Positions 41,706-50,542 of a stretch of 64,000 nucleotides of DNA are shown here, piece by piece. Source of the stretch: Paenibacillus polysaccharolyticus (GTDB lineage Bacteria; Bacillota; Bacilli; Paenibacillales; Paenibacillaceae); the NCBI RefSeq assembly GCF_900102085.1, contig NZ_FMVM01000006.1, positions 259,258 to 323,257 of the forward strand, in the 5' to 3' direction. Both the position numbers and the translations under genes were made by a program. Below the pieces are notes generated by a model. That model had not been told where the DNA came from and ran no database searches. It was given only the letters and a program-made list of their open reading frames with translations. Numbering within the stretch: the stretch's first letter is position 1; each line of letters starts with the position of its first letter.

Positions 41706-42878
41706 TCATTCATCGTATAGCAAATAGGGTCTGCGGCGTTCCTGCCACATCTTCTCCTGTTCACGCCAAGCTGCCATTAAACGAAATAAACTACTACCGT
41801 CTCCAATGATCTCGCGAACCTCTCTCCCTCCAGTAAGTAAGTCAATAAAATATCGGGAGCCCTTACGCGGAGGTTCAAGCCACTTGAACTGTTCGGGGTA
41901 TTGAACGGCTATCTCATGCAAAAGCAACAAACCTGTCTCCACGGAACGGAATTCCTTTTCTTCTGTGACAAAGAGCCTTACACCTCCACATCGTTCTCCT
42001 GCATGTTTGGAAAAGGCCGGTGTCATATACACCGGGTGGAAATATACCCCGTCCAATCCATGAGACTGCATCGCATCTGCTAGCTGTTGGCCATCGATCC
42101 ACGGGGCACCCAGCCATTCAAATGGCCTCGTCGTGCCTCGACCTTCCGATACATTCGTACCTTCCAATAGACACGTTCCCGCATAAGAACGCACGGTATC
42201 TACCGTTGGCATATTAGGCGAAGGCATCATCCAAGGCAGCCCCGTCTCCGTAAAAGTCATGCTTCGCCGCCAACCCTCCATCGCTATGACGTCTAACTCA
42301 CAGGGCATATGATGCTCGGCGTTGACAAGCAAAGCCAGTTCCCCCATCGTCATCCCGGTACGAATGGATGTAGCCCAGGCTCCTACGAAGGATTCAAACC
42401 CGGCCTGGAGTAAACCACCCTCCACCTCCATACCGCCAAGCGGATTGGGTCGATCCAGCACTAATAGACGTTTTCCCGACTCGCCACAAGCCTCCATCAT
42501 CTCAATTAACGTCGAAGCATACGTATAATACCTTACACCCACATCCTGAATATCAAAAAGAACCGTATCCACATCAGCCAGCATGTAAGGCTGCGGCTTT
42601 TTATGTATACCGTACAAGCTGTATACCGGAATGCCATAACGGGAGTGTTCCGAGTCTGGAAAAGGAATCCCTGCCTGCAGCTCTCCAGACAGCCCATGCT
42701 CACATGCAAACAAAACCGTCAACTTGGCATCCACCAAGCCTGCACATACATCCACCGTAGAGACAAAGTCTGCTGTGATGCCCGTCGGATTCGTCACCAA
42801 ACCGATTCGTGCGCCACCAGTTAACCAGGGATGTGCAGCTCCCTCAGCCAGCACATCCGCTCCTGTTTTCACCCTCAT
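41706..42878 (-). CDS. namZ: Exo-beta-N-acetylmuramidase NamZ (DUF1343, GH171)
   Basis: A 390-residue DUF1343 protein. The founding B. subtilis member (YbbC) cleaves MurNAc from the non-reducing end of peptidoglycan fragments. Conserved blocks are GLVTNPTGI, FACEHGLSGELQAGI, YGIPVYSLYG, VLFDIQDVGVRYYTYASTLIEMM, LVLDRPNPLGG and EGTNVSEGRGTTRPFEWLGAPW. The B. subtilis enzyme is secreted; this one begins MRVKTGADVLAEGAAHPWL with no signal sequence, so it should act in the cytoplasm on imported saccharides. It overlaps the end of the DUF624 gene by four bases and precedes nagZ. Confidence 0.92.
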   Translation of the reverse strand: MRVKTGADVLAEGAAHPWLTGGARIGLVTNPTGITADFVSTVDVCAGLVDAKLTVLFACEHGLSGELQAGIPFPDSEHSRYGIPVYSLYGIHKKPQPYMLADVDTVLFDIQDVGVRYYTYASTLIEMMEACGESGKRLLVLDRPNPLGGMEVEGGLLQAGFESFVGAWATSIRTGMTMGELALLVNAEHHMPCELDVIAMEGWRRSMTFTETGLPWMMPSPNMPTVDTVRSYAGTCLLEGTNVSEGRGTTRPFEWLGAPWIDGQQLADAMQSHGLDGVYFHPVYMTPAFSKHAGERCGGVRLFVTEEKEFRSVETGLLLLHEIAVQYPEQFKWLEPPRKGSRYFIDLLTGGREVREIIGDGSSLFRLMAAWREQEKMWQERRRPYLLYDE

Positions 42879-43588
42879 GACACATGCCCCTCACTGGCCC
42901 AACCTGCTTGCTGATGATCATTACCACGGGATAAGGCAGGCTCCTCTTCAGGTTCAATCAGATTACTTGTGGCCTTATGCTGATAGACGGCAAACATGCC
43001 TGCAAACAACGCCCCGAATCCCACAACTGTCAGCATAAGCAGTGCGCTAAGGCACACCACTTGGAAGCAGGCCGCAATCGTATACCCCGGATAACGGAAG
43101 AACAACTTCACGCTCTCTCCCATCGCCAGCAGGAAGCCCATTCCTTTTTGCAACATAAGCTGCCAAGTGTAGAACTGTGAGATGAACGCCAAGATGACAA
43201 AAAACGTCTGAAACATGCCTACTGCCATGCCCGTCATGTTGCCTATCCCTCCGTAATACCACCAGGTTGACCAGAGGATGAAACCGAGCAGTGCAAACAA
43301 CAGCCCCGTCACACCGCCCGGAAGCAGCCCCCTCAACGTACCTTCCCATATATCACGCAGCGCGTTTCGGCGCTCTTTCCGCTCCAGCCGATGATGCACT
43401 GCGTAACAGACACCGAACAAGAGCGGCATATAGATGATGGCAAGTAGCAGCACGGCCACCGGTATCGGCGCAAACATGAGAATCGGAATGAGCAGCACGG
43501 AGCTGCCCGCACTGAACAGCGCCACCGGAATAATATCCCGGTAGATCTCTACCCCTGACTTGACCACCACTTCGCTCAGTTTACGCAT
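42875..43588 (-). CDS. DUF624 (YesL-like) membrane protein
   Basis: A 237-residue membrane protein with five to six hydrophobic helices, belonging to the YesL/DUF624 family that is nearly always found beside CUT1 sugar ABC transporters in Firmicutes. The biochemical role is unknown; it may assist or regulate the transporter. GGGAGGAGAGCTTTT precedes ATG 43588, and its end overlaps namZ (ATGA-type coupling). The C-terminal 30 residues are polar and acidic. Confidence 0.8.
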   Translation of the reverse strand: MRKLSEVVVKSGVEIYRDIIPVALFSAGSSVLLIPILMFAPIPVAVLLLAIIYMPLLFGVCYAVHHRLERKERRNALRDIWEGTLRGLLPGGVTGLLFALLGFILWSTWWYYGGIGNMTGMAVGMFQTFFVILAFISQFYTWQLMLQKGMGFLLAMGESVKLFFRYPGYTIAACFQVVCLSALLMLTVVGFGALFAGMFAVYQHKATSNLIEPEEEPALSRGNDHQQAGWASEGHVS

Positions 43589-43666
43589 AAAAGCTCTCCT
43601 CCCTGTAATTTGTGAAAGCCGTTATTCGTTAAGAGTTTGATTACGCTCTCCATCATGACGGATCTT

Positions 43667-44776
43667 CTATTCCCGTCCGATCGCCATCTCCGTCTCCGGG
43701 TCAAAAAAATGCGCTTTTCGCATATCTAGCACAAACGTTTTATCCATACCCACATAAGCATGAGTCTCAGGATGAACCTTGGCTGTCACCGTCCGGCTTC
43801 CGAGACGGAAGTAGAGCAAATTTTCCGAACCCAGATGCTCCACCACCTGAACACGTGCTTGAAGCATGTGATCTTGCGAGACATTGGGTGCCACATCATC
43901 ACCAAAAATATGCTCTGGACGCAGGCCAAGGATGACTCGTTTGCCCTGGTAGTTGCTTAAGCGCTCTAGGACATCAGCTGGTAACGTGAACGATGTACCC
44001 TCCACCTTCACTTGCGTACCTTCGATGTGAGCATCAATGAAGTTCATTGCAGGCGAGCCGATAAAACCGGCGACAAACATATTGCGCGGACTGGCATAGA
44101 GCTCTTTCGGTGATGCGACCTGTTGAATATCCCCATGATTCATCACTACAATGCGCTCGCCAAGCGTCATAGCCTCGACCTGATCATGTGTAACATAAAC
44201 AATCGTCGCGCCCAGCCTTTTATGCAGCTCGCCAAGCTCTACACGCATCTGCACACGCAGCTTGGCATCGAGGTTTGAGAGCGGCTCATCGAACAGAAAA
44301 ACCTGTGGATCACGCACAATCGCTCGTCCCACGGCGACACGCTGGCGCTGTCCTCCGGACAATTCGCGAGGCTTACGTTCCAGCATAGCTTCCAGGCCAA
44401 GGATTGAAGCAGCATTCTGTACTTGCCCATCAATATAGGCTTTGGGTTTCTTCAGATTTTTCAGACCGAAGGACAGATTCTCCCGAATGGTCATATGCGG
44501 ATACAAGGCATAATCCTGAAAGACCATCGCGATATCCCGATCCTTGGGATGCAGATCATTCACAATCCGATTCCCGATGACGATGTCCCCACTGGTCTGT
44601 TTCTCAAGCCCTGCGATCATTCGCAGTGAGGTTGTTTTACCGCATCCCGAAGGCCCAACAAACACGACGAATTCCTTATCTTCTATTACAAAGTCCGAAC
44701 CGGCGACCGCCGTGAACGTTCCTTTATGGTCGTCTTTGAACTCTTTGCGCACTTGGCGAAACTCCACGCGTGCCAT
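43667..44776 (-). CDS. ABC transporter ATPase, MsmX/UgpC type
   Basis: A 369-residue sugar ABC ATPase: Walker A GPSGCGKTTS (about 39-48), Q loop VFQDYALYPH, signature LSGGQRQRVAVGRAI (about 134-148), Walker B VFLFDEPLSNLDAKL, switch His in YVTHDQVEAMTLG, then an OB-type regulatory domain (about 240-369). Enzymes of this type often energise several CUT1 importers. Here the gene is inside the operon, between the permeases and DUF624, so a dedicated role in MurNAc-saccharide import is likely. GGGGGAT precedes ATG 44776. Confidence 0.93.
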   Translation of the reverse strand: MARVEFRQVRKEFKDDHKGTFTAVAGSDFVIEDKEFVVFVGPSGCGKTTSLRMIAGLEKQTSGDIVIGNRIVNDLHPKDRDIAMVFQDYALYPHMTIRENLSFGLKNLKKPKAYIDGQVQNAASILGLEAMLERKPRELSGGQRQRVAVGRAIVRDPQVFLFDEPLSNLDAKLRVQMRVELGELHKRLGATIVYVTHDQVEAMTLGERIVVMNHGDIQQVASPKELYASPRNMFVAGFIGSPAMNFIDAHIEGTQVKVEGTSFTLPADVLERLSNYQGKRVILGLRPEHIFGDDVAPNVSQDHMLQARVQVVEHLGSENLLYFRLGSRTVTAKVHPETHAYVGMDKTFVLDMRKAHFFDPETEMAIGRE

Positions 44777-44830
44777 AGGTTAATCCCCCTTTTACATTGT
44801 CACCTGTTGTAACTGCATAGGTTGCAGTGG

Positions 44831-45676
44831 TTATCCCTTCACGGCTCCAATCGTGATGCCTTGCAAGAAATAACGTTGCAATGAGAAGAACAGAATGATC
44901 ATCGGCAATGCACCAATTGTAGCTCCAGCCATCATGGCACCGAAGTCGGTGGATTCAGCAAAAACAAAGGATGCGAGTCCAACCTGCACCGTGCGCATCT
45001 CATTCGAATTGGTGATCAGGAAAGGCCAGAAAAATTCATTCCATGAGGCGACAAAAGTGAAAATCGCCAGCACCGCGATTCCTGGCTTTGCCATGGGCAG
45101 AATCACTTTCCAGAAGATGCCGAACTCACTGCATGCATCGATTCGAGCCGCGTGAATAAGGGAAGTCGGCAGGGTGGACATAAATTGTTTCATCAGAAAG
45201 ATATTGCCTACACTGACTGCTGCGGGAAGGATAATCGCTGTGTACGTGTCCCCCAGATCAAACACGTTGACCATCAAAATGTAGAGCGGAATCAGCGTAA
45301 CCTGTGCAGGAATCATCATCGTTCCAAGCAACACCCAGAACACGGCCTGACTGCCCGGAAATTTTAATTTAGCAAACGCATATCCTGCCAGCGAAGCAAA
45401 GAACACATTGGTGACTGTCAATATAACGGAGATCAGTAACGAGTTATAGAGCCAGCGCCATGCATCCGTTTTGGCAAAAAAACGGTCATACGGCGACATG
45501 GACAGTTGCTCGGGTATCATCTGTGGCTTAAACGAAGCTGACATCGTTGTGTCCTGCACCGATCCGACGAGCATCCAGTACATCGGAATAATCGTAATCA
45601 GTGCCCAGCCAGCGAGCAAAACAGACGCTATAACAAGCAACATCTTTTTTCGTGTTGAATTCATACGTGTATTCAC
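44831..45676 (-). CDS. CUT1 sugar ABC permease (MalG type)
   Basis: A 281-residue inner-membrane permease with six helices and the ATPase-contact EAA loop IHAARIDACSEFGIFWKVILPMAKP (about 180-204). It ends ITIGAVKG, the usual MalG-like C-terminus. It pairs with the permease at 45703. Within the operon it would carry MurNAc or MurNAc-GlcNAc; the substrate is inferred from the enzymes encoded downstream and across the divergent promoter. Confidence 0.92.
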   Translation of the reverse strand: MNTRMNSTRKKMLLVIASVLLAGWALITIIPMYWMLVGSVQDTTMSASFKPQMIPEQLSMSPYDRFFAKTDAWRWLYNSLLISVILTVTNVFFASLAGYAFAKLKFPGSQAVFWVLLGTMMIPAQVTLIPLYILMVNVFDLGDTYTAIILPAAVSVGNIFLMKQFMSTLPTSLIHAARIDACSEFGIFWKVILPMAKPGIAVLAIFTFVASWNEFFWPFLITNSNEMRTVQVGLASFVFAESTDFGAMMAGATIGALPMIILFFSLQRYFLQGITIGAVKG

Positions 45677-45702
45677 CCCCGGATGCCTAATGAAAGCCCT
45701 AA

Positions 45703-46623
45703 TTAATACTCGATATCACTGGAGAAATATTTGAATTGAATCACGGAGATGACAATAATGATGACTGCCAGTACAAAGGATTGTGCCGAGGCTAATCCAA
45801 ACTCGTAAAACTTAAAGGCCGTCTCATAGATTAAATAAGCAATCGTAGTGGTCGCAAAGTTAGGCCCGCCTTGGGTCATCAGGTATACGGAAATAAACAC
45901 TTGAAAGGACGTAATGACGCCAGTCACAAGCAAGTAGAGCGTCGTTGGTTTCAAAAGGGGCCATGTAATCTTGCTGAATTGTGTCCATCCGCTCGCATGA
46001 TCGATATCGGCAGCCTCGTACAGCGATTTCGGGATACCGCCCATAGCTGCAAGATACAGAATGATGCCTGCACCGTGGGAACCAAGCCAATTCATCAAGA
46101 TTAGAGAAAAGAGGGCTGTCCCTGACTGGCCAAGCCAGATGACCGGATCAAGGCCGAAAAAGCCCAGGAAGCGATTGAGTAGTCCCGAATCCGTCGGGTC
46201 AAAAATGGCGAGCCACACGATCGAGATCGTCACTCCCGATGCTACCGCAGGCAGATAAAGTGTGGCCTTGAAGAACGTCTGCCATTTGCTTTTCATCTGG
46301 AAGATAAAATACGAGAGCACAAATGTAATCAGGATGTTGACGGGTACTGTTCCAAGTGTAAAAATGACGGTATTTTTAATCGATTTCCAGAAGGTTTCGT
46401 CCTTCACCAGACGTTCGTAATTGTCCAATCCCACCCACATGGAGTTCATGATGTTGTATTTCTGAAAGCTCATAACAAGAGCTGTTAATACGGGGTACAT
46501 TGTAAAAACGAGAAACAGCAGGACAGGCGCCAAAATAAACAAATACGCCCACCCGTAATCTCGCCAGAACCGGACAACCCGGGAATGCCGGGGTGCAGGC
46601 TCCGGCGCAAGGGCGGTCTGCAT
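45703..46623 (-). CDS. CUT1 sugar ABC permease (MalF type)
   Basis: A 306-residue permease with six helices; the EAA loop reads LYEAADIDHASGWTQFSKITWPLLKP (about 207-232). The start ATG 46623 has AGGAGGATTCGCC immediately upstream; an earlier ATG at 46647 would translate that site. It is the first permease after the binding-protein gene, 43 bases downstream of it. Confidence 0.92.
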   Translation of the reverse strand: MQTALAPEPAPRHSRVVRFWRDYGWAYLFILAPVLLFLVFTMYPVLTALVMSFQKYNIMNSMWVGLDNYERLVKDETFWKSIKNTVIFTLGTVPVNILITFVLSYFIFQMKSKWQTFFKATLYLPAVASGVTISIVWLAIFDPTDSGLLNRFLGFFGLDPVIWLGQSGTALFSLILMNWLGSHGAGIILYLAAMGGIPKSLYEAADIDHASGWTQFSKITWPLLKPTTLYLLVTGVITSFQVFISVYLMTQGGPNFATTTIAYLIYETAFKFYEFGLASAQSFVLAVIIIVISVIQFKYFSSDIEY

Positions 46624-46666
46624 GGCGAATCCTCCTCTCCGAATCAAAGTATCACTGCGAAGTTAT

Positions 46667-48019
46667 TTATTGCCCGAACATCTGCTGACCTTTGCCTTTG
46701 AAGTCTTCCGCAATCTGCTCCGGGGTTTTCTCACCCGAGAACAGCGCCTGAATGTTTGGTTTCACAACCTGTTCCTTGAATTGCTTTTGCTGTGATGCTT
46801 TGTCAATGTCCAGCTTGAGCACGACCGGCATCGCGATGTGTTTGGCCATTTCTCTGGCTGCATCCAGATTTACCTGCTGTCCCAGCTCCTTGCCTTTGAA
46901 TAAGTCAGCTTGCGATTGTCTGACAAAAGGAAGAGCCAGCTCATTAGCCGAGTTCCCTGCTTTGGCACCGCTAAGCGCCTCCATTACAAGAAAAGTATTT
47001 TTGGCATGCTGCTCGCCCTTGTCTTTCTTCTGTTTGAAGGCCACATAACCCTCGCCGCCCATCGTTGTTGCCGCAGGCTGATTATCATTGTGCGGTACGG
47101 GCAGCAATACAAAATCAATCTTTTCACCCTGCACCTTGCCATCGTCAATATCTTTGTTGCGGTTCTGAATCATGACATCATAATAAGGAATCGCCTTCGA
47201 GATGATTGCCGTTTCACCGGCATAGAACATGTCCGTCCGCTTCGCCGGAGCAAGTGCTGCCGTTTCCTTCGGCATATAACCCTGATCCATCAAATTTTTG
47301 ATAAAAGAGAGCGTGTCCAGAATCCGTCCATCGTTCCACTGGAACTTTCCGGTTTCGTCCAGCACATCAATCATGCCGTTGTTACGGGACAGCATTTCGA
47401 TAAAATCAAGCGAAGTACCATCTGTCACCAAGGCATATTGTTTACTTCCGTTATCCAGCGTTTTCGTCAACTTGGCCGCGGCTTCGTTAAACTCTGACCA
47501 GGTCCAGCCATTCTTCTGGATGCTCTTCCAATCAATGCCTGCTTCATCGAGAATACGTTTGTTACCGCCCCACGCCCACTGGAACTGATAAAGAGGCAGA
47601 CCGTATTGTTTCCCTTGAATCTGCCCCAGTTCCAAAGTGCCCGGCAGATAGTCATCTTTGATCTCAGGGGTCAGATAACTGTCCAGTTCCAGTGCCAGTC
47701 CGGTATTCACATACGTACCGTCCACACTATGGAAGTACAGATCAGGCGGATTTCCCGCGTTTAAAGCGACATCAAATTTCTTGGGCCCCTCAGCCCAGGA
47801 GAGCATTTCCGTTTTCACCGTAATATTCGGGTGTTCCTTATTAAAATCAGCAATTAAGTCCTTCAATTCATCCTCGTATGTGCCATGAACCGGGTATGTC
47901 CATACCGTCACCGTATCATTCGCACCCGGATCATTCGAATCCGCTCCACCTCTGTTGCCACAGGCTGTGATCCAGACCATCAATAACACCATCGCCAAAA
48001 CAAGACCCTTCCTTTTCAT
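46667..48019 (-). CDS. Sugar-binding lipoprotein of the MurNAc-linked ABC importer
   Basis: A 450-residue extracellular binding protein. The lipobox VWITAC places the lipidated Cys near residue 20 after a signal peptide (MKRKGLVLAMVLLMVWITAC). The mature part is a family 1 extracellular solute-binding protein (NPPDLYFHSVDGTY; GWTWSEFNEAAAKLT; Trp-rich YQFQWAWGGN probably stacks against sugar). AAAAGGAG nine bases before ATG 48019 sets the start; the ORF runs 75 codons further upstream, through the promoter. It is the first gene of the seven-gene operon ending in nagZ. MurNAc-containing saccharides as ligand are inferred from the operon. Confidence 0.88.
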   Translation of the reverse strand: MKRKGLVLAMVLLMVWITACGNRGGADSNDPGANDTVTVWTYPVHGTYEDELKDLIADFNKEHPNITVKTEMLSWAEGPKKFDVALNAGNPPDLYFHSVDGTYVNTGLALELDSYLTPEIKDDYLPGTLELGQIQGKQYGLPLYQFQWAWGGNKRILDEAGIDWKSIQKNGWTWSEFNEAAAKLTKTLDNGSKQYALVTDGTSLDFIEMLSRNNGMIDVLDETGKFQWNDGRILDTLSFIKNLMDQGYMPKETAALAPAKRTDMFYAGETAIISKAIPYYDVMIQNRNKDIDDGKVQGEKIDFVLLPVPHNDNQPAATTMGGEGYVAFKQKKDKGEQHAKNTFLVMEALSGAKAGNSANELALPFVRQSQADLFKGKELGQQVNLDAAREMAKHIAMPVVLKLDIDKASQQKQFKEQVVKPNIQALFSGEKTPEQIAEDFKGKGQQMFGQ

Positions 48020-48261
48020 ATCCTTCATCTCCTTTTGCATGTCGTCTTCTCTTGTCCTACGCCCATTATGAATGTCTATTGCTGGTGCCCTTCTGTTACC
48101 TTTCCCTTTCGTAACCCTCTGTTCACAACTTGGCACAGAGCCGTAATCTACACCTCCTTGGAGAACCTGTTCGGCAAGGTCTAGTTTTACTAATGAAACT
48201 TTAACGTTAATTAATGTAACATCAATCGTATCGATTCCTTCCAAAATTGTGGATTGAATTC

Positions 48262-48290
48262 ATTATATGAGGTGTAAAATAAAAATTCAA
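48262..48290 (-). promoter_or_regulatory. Promoter of the MurNAc ABC/namZ/nagZ operon
   Basis: On the minus strand TTGAAT (48285-48290) and TATAAT (48262-48267) have a 17-base spacer. The leader is about 240 bases long to ATG 48019; within it I see no riboswitch or clear hairpin. Confidence 0.75.
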
Positions 48291-48317
48291 CAATAATTTT
48301 ATTCATAAAATTTAATT
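48281..48317. promoter_or_regulatory. Candidate MurR operator in the divergent promoter
   Basis: This 37-base AT-rich stretch (AAAAATTCAAC ... ATAAAATTTAATT) matches the region upstream of anmK (52811-52847) at 25 of 37 positions and overlaps both -35 boxes of the divergent promoters. A larger imperfect inverted repeat (GTAAAAT at 48274, ATTTTAC ending 48321) surrounds it. Confidence 0.55.
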
Positions 48318-48345
48318 TTACTTTTTCGTTTTAAGCCTCTATACT
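48317..48345 (+). promoter_or_regulatory. Promoter of the murK-murQ operon
   Basis: TTTACT (48317-48322) and TATACT (48340-48345) with a 17-base spacer lie about 40 bases before TTG 48385. Confidence 0.7.
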
Positions 48346-48384
48346 ATGAAAAAAAGAAAATAAGCCCTAACGAGGTGAGCACTC

Positions 48385-49356
48385 TTGCGAGTATACGTAG
48401 GAATTGATGGAGGCGGTACCAAAACTGATGCAGCAATCATTTCTGAATCTGGGGACATTCTAGCAACAGCGCGCGGCGGTGCAACGAATCCACATAGTGT
48501 GCCGCCTCACGAAGCTATAAAGGAGTTATTTCATCTCTTAGATGTTCTATTTTCATCCGATGTAGATTTTTCGTCTAGTTGTGAGAGTATATGTCTCGGT
48601 ATGTCAGGTATAGCTGAAGATCAAGAGCGACAGTGGATTACCGCTCACGTTAATGACTATATGAAAAGCAAAAAAAACAAGGCTGATTCCATTCATGTAA
48701 ACTGTACGATCCATGTTGTCACGGAGGGAGAAATCGCGCTAATGGCCTCGCTTGGGCAACCGCACGGTTTGCTTGCCATTTCAGGAACCGGCTCAATCAT
48801 CTATGGAATCACACCGGCACGTAAAGTGAACCGGGCAGGCGGGTGGGGACATCTACTCGGAGATGAGGGGAGCGGTTATCGAATTGGACAGCGTACACTG
48901 CAAAGCGTTATGAAGAGTCATGATGGCGTTTTGCCTACAACCATTTTGACATCACTCGTATTGCAGGAGTTGCAAGTCAAGCATCCACCGGAATTAAAGT
49001 ACGTGGTATACCAAGCGGACTGGAACAAATCAAGTATGGCTTCCATAGCTCGCCTGACAATAGAAGCCGCTGCTGGAGGGGATGAGGTAGCACGTTTCCT
49101 TCTCATGGATGAGGCACAGCAACTGGCCGATACCGCTAAAGTGCTCATACGCCAACATGTTTCTTTCGCCACGGCTCCTATGGCACTTTCCGGTTCTATC
49201 TTTCGCTACTCTTCCCTGTTTCGAAATACATTCCTTCAACATCTTACCGAAGTGCACGATCAACAACAGGTTGTCTGCTCGGAAAATGCTCCTGTCCCGG
49301 CAGTCGGTGCGGCACAATTAGCAAGACTACAATGCCACTTGGATAAATCATTCTAA
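48385..49356 (+). CDS. murK: BadF/BadG-type amino sugar kinase (MurK-like)
   Basis: A 323-residue kinase of the BadF/BadG/BcrA/BcrD ATPase family. The phosphate-1 loop is VGIDGGGTKTDAAII (about 4-18), the connect/phosphate-2 region LAISGTGSIIYGI (about 131), and GGWGHLLGDEGSGY the sugar-binding block. MurK of Clostridium acetobutylicum, of the same family, phosphorylates MurNAc and GlcNAc at O-6. Position directly before murQ makes MurNAc the likely main substrate: it would yield MurNAc-6-phosphate for the etherase. In the PTS-based B. subtilis route this step is done by MurP. TTG 48385 follows AGGTGAGCACTC and is the best start. Confidence 0.82.
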   Translation: MRVYVGIDGGGTKTDAAIISESGDILATARGGATNPHSVPPHEAIKELFHLLDVLFSSDVDFSSSCESICLGMSGIAEDQERQWITAHVNDYMKSKKNKADSIHVNCTIHVVTEGEIALMASLGQPHGLLAISGTGSIIYGITPARKVNRAGGWGHLLGDEGSGYRIGQRTLQSVMKSHDGVLPTTILTSLVLQELQVKHPPELKYVVYQADWNKSSMASIARLTIEAAAGGDEVARFLLMDEAQQLADTAKVLIRQHVSFATAPMALSGSIFRYSSLFRNTFLQHLTEVHDQQQVVCSENAPVPAVGAAQLARLQCHLDKSF

Positions 49357-49376
49357 ACAAAAAGGAGGGCTTACGG

Positions 49377-50282
49377 ATGAATCATACCCTTAACTCATTA
49401 GTAACGGAACAGCCTAACCCACAGACAGATGATATGGATCAACTGCCTTCAGGCGAAATTATGGAACTCATCAATCGGGAAGATCGCCGCATAGCTGAGC
49501 TTATTCAGCCACTAATTCCAGTCATTGCTCAAGCCGCAGACCACATCGTAACCAGCTTTCAATCGGGAGGAAGACTGTTTTATGTAGGTGCAGGTACAAG
49601 CGGCAGGCTGGGTATTCTCGATGCATCGGAATGTCCCCCTACGTATGGTACTCCACCTTCTATGGTGCAGGGCATTATTGCAGGCGGGTTTCGGGCAGTT
49701 AAAGATCCGGTAGAAGGCGCAGAAGATAGTGAGGAAGCCGGGGTAATGGATTTGAAGCAGCACGGACTACGCGCCAACGATGTTGTCGTTGGTATTGCAG
49801 CAAGTGGACGCACCCCTTATGTGCTTGGAGCCATGAATTATGCCAGGCAGCTTGGTGCTGTAGTCATCGGGTTGAGCAATAATGCAGGTACACCTATGAG
49901 AGCACTCTCGGATGTGAGTATTGAAGCGGTTATGGGACCAGAGGTTGTAATGGGGTCGACTCGCATGAAAGCCGGCACCGCCCAGAAAATGATTCTGAAC
50001 ATGCTGACGACAACAGCGATGATCCGTTTAGGTAAGGTATATCGAAATTTCATGGTGGATCTGAATCCGTCCAACGAAAAGCTTGTACACCGGGCAAAAC
50101 GCATGATACAGCTTGCGACTGGAGCGCAGGAAAACGAAATTGAACAAGCCTTTACCGCAGCAAATGGACATGTCAAAACAGCTATTGTGATGCTGATGGC
50201 AGATGTCGATGCAGACGAAGCCGGGCGTCGGCTAGAGAATGCAGATGGTTTTGTACGTCATGCTATTGCCGGATCAGGCTGA
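49377..50282 (+). CDS. murQ: N-acetylmuramic acid 6-phosphate etherase MurQ
   Basis: A 301-residue SIS-domain enzyme that splits MurNAc-6-phosphate into GlcNAc-6-phosphate and D-lactate. Diagnostic blocks are FYVGAGTSGRLGILDASECPPTYG (about 63-86), with the catalytic Glu in DASECPPT, VVGIAASGRTPYVLGA (about 139) and MKAGTAQKMILNMLTTTAM (about 196). AAAGGAGGGCTTACGG precedes ATG 49377. It forms an operon with the kinase gene 20 bases upstream. GlcNAc-6-phosphate would then enter via NagA/NagB, which are not in the window. Confidence 0.96.
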   Translation: MNHTLNSLVTEQPNPQTDDMDQLPSGEIMELINREDRRIAELIQPLIPVIAQAADHIVTSFQSGGRLFYVGAGTSGRLGILDASECPPTYGTPPSMVQGIIAGGFRAVKDPVEGAEDSEEAGVMDLKQHGLRANDVVVGIAASGRTPYVLGAMNYARQLGAVVIGLSNNAGTPMRALSDVSIEAVMGPEVVMGSTRMKAGTAQKMILNMLTTTAMIRLGKVYRNFMVDLNPSNEKLVHRAKRMIQLATGAQENEIEQAFTAANGHVKTAIVMLMADVDADEAGRRLENADGFVRHAIAGSG

Positions 50283-50395
50283 TCGGGACGGCACCTTGTT
50301 TGTATTAAAGAAGTTGTGATAAAGAAGCTCGGGCAGCAAGTCATTTGGTACGTATAGGCGAGCTTTCCCGGCGCTGAGAGATGGTTATTTACATG

Positions 50396-50436
50396 AGAGA
50401 AGCCTTGCTTGCCCGGTTGGCTTCTCTATTTCTATT
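50396..50436 (+). terminator. Terminator of murQ
   Basis: AGAGAAGCC and GGCTTCTCT flank the loop and are followed by ATTTCTATTTTTC. It lies in the 260-base convergent gap between murQ and murR. Confidence 0.7.
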
Positions 50437-50542
50437 TTTCCTAGCGTAAAATTGTAATTCCTCATCAAAAAAATCCCTGGTACATGTGACTGTACGGGAT
50501 TCTCCACGTTTTTATGTTCTAAACACATCATAATCTCGTTGC

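Noticed and set aside
46910..47497. 195-codon plus-strand frame opposite the MurNAc binding-protein gene
   Set aside because: The minus-strand gene has a lipobox, a family match and operon context; the plus frame has none of these.
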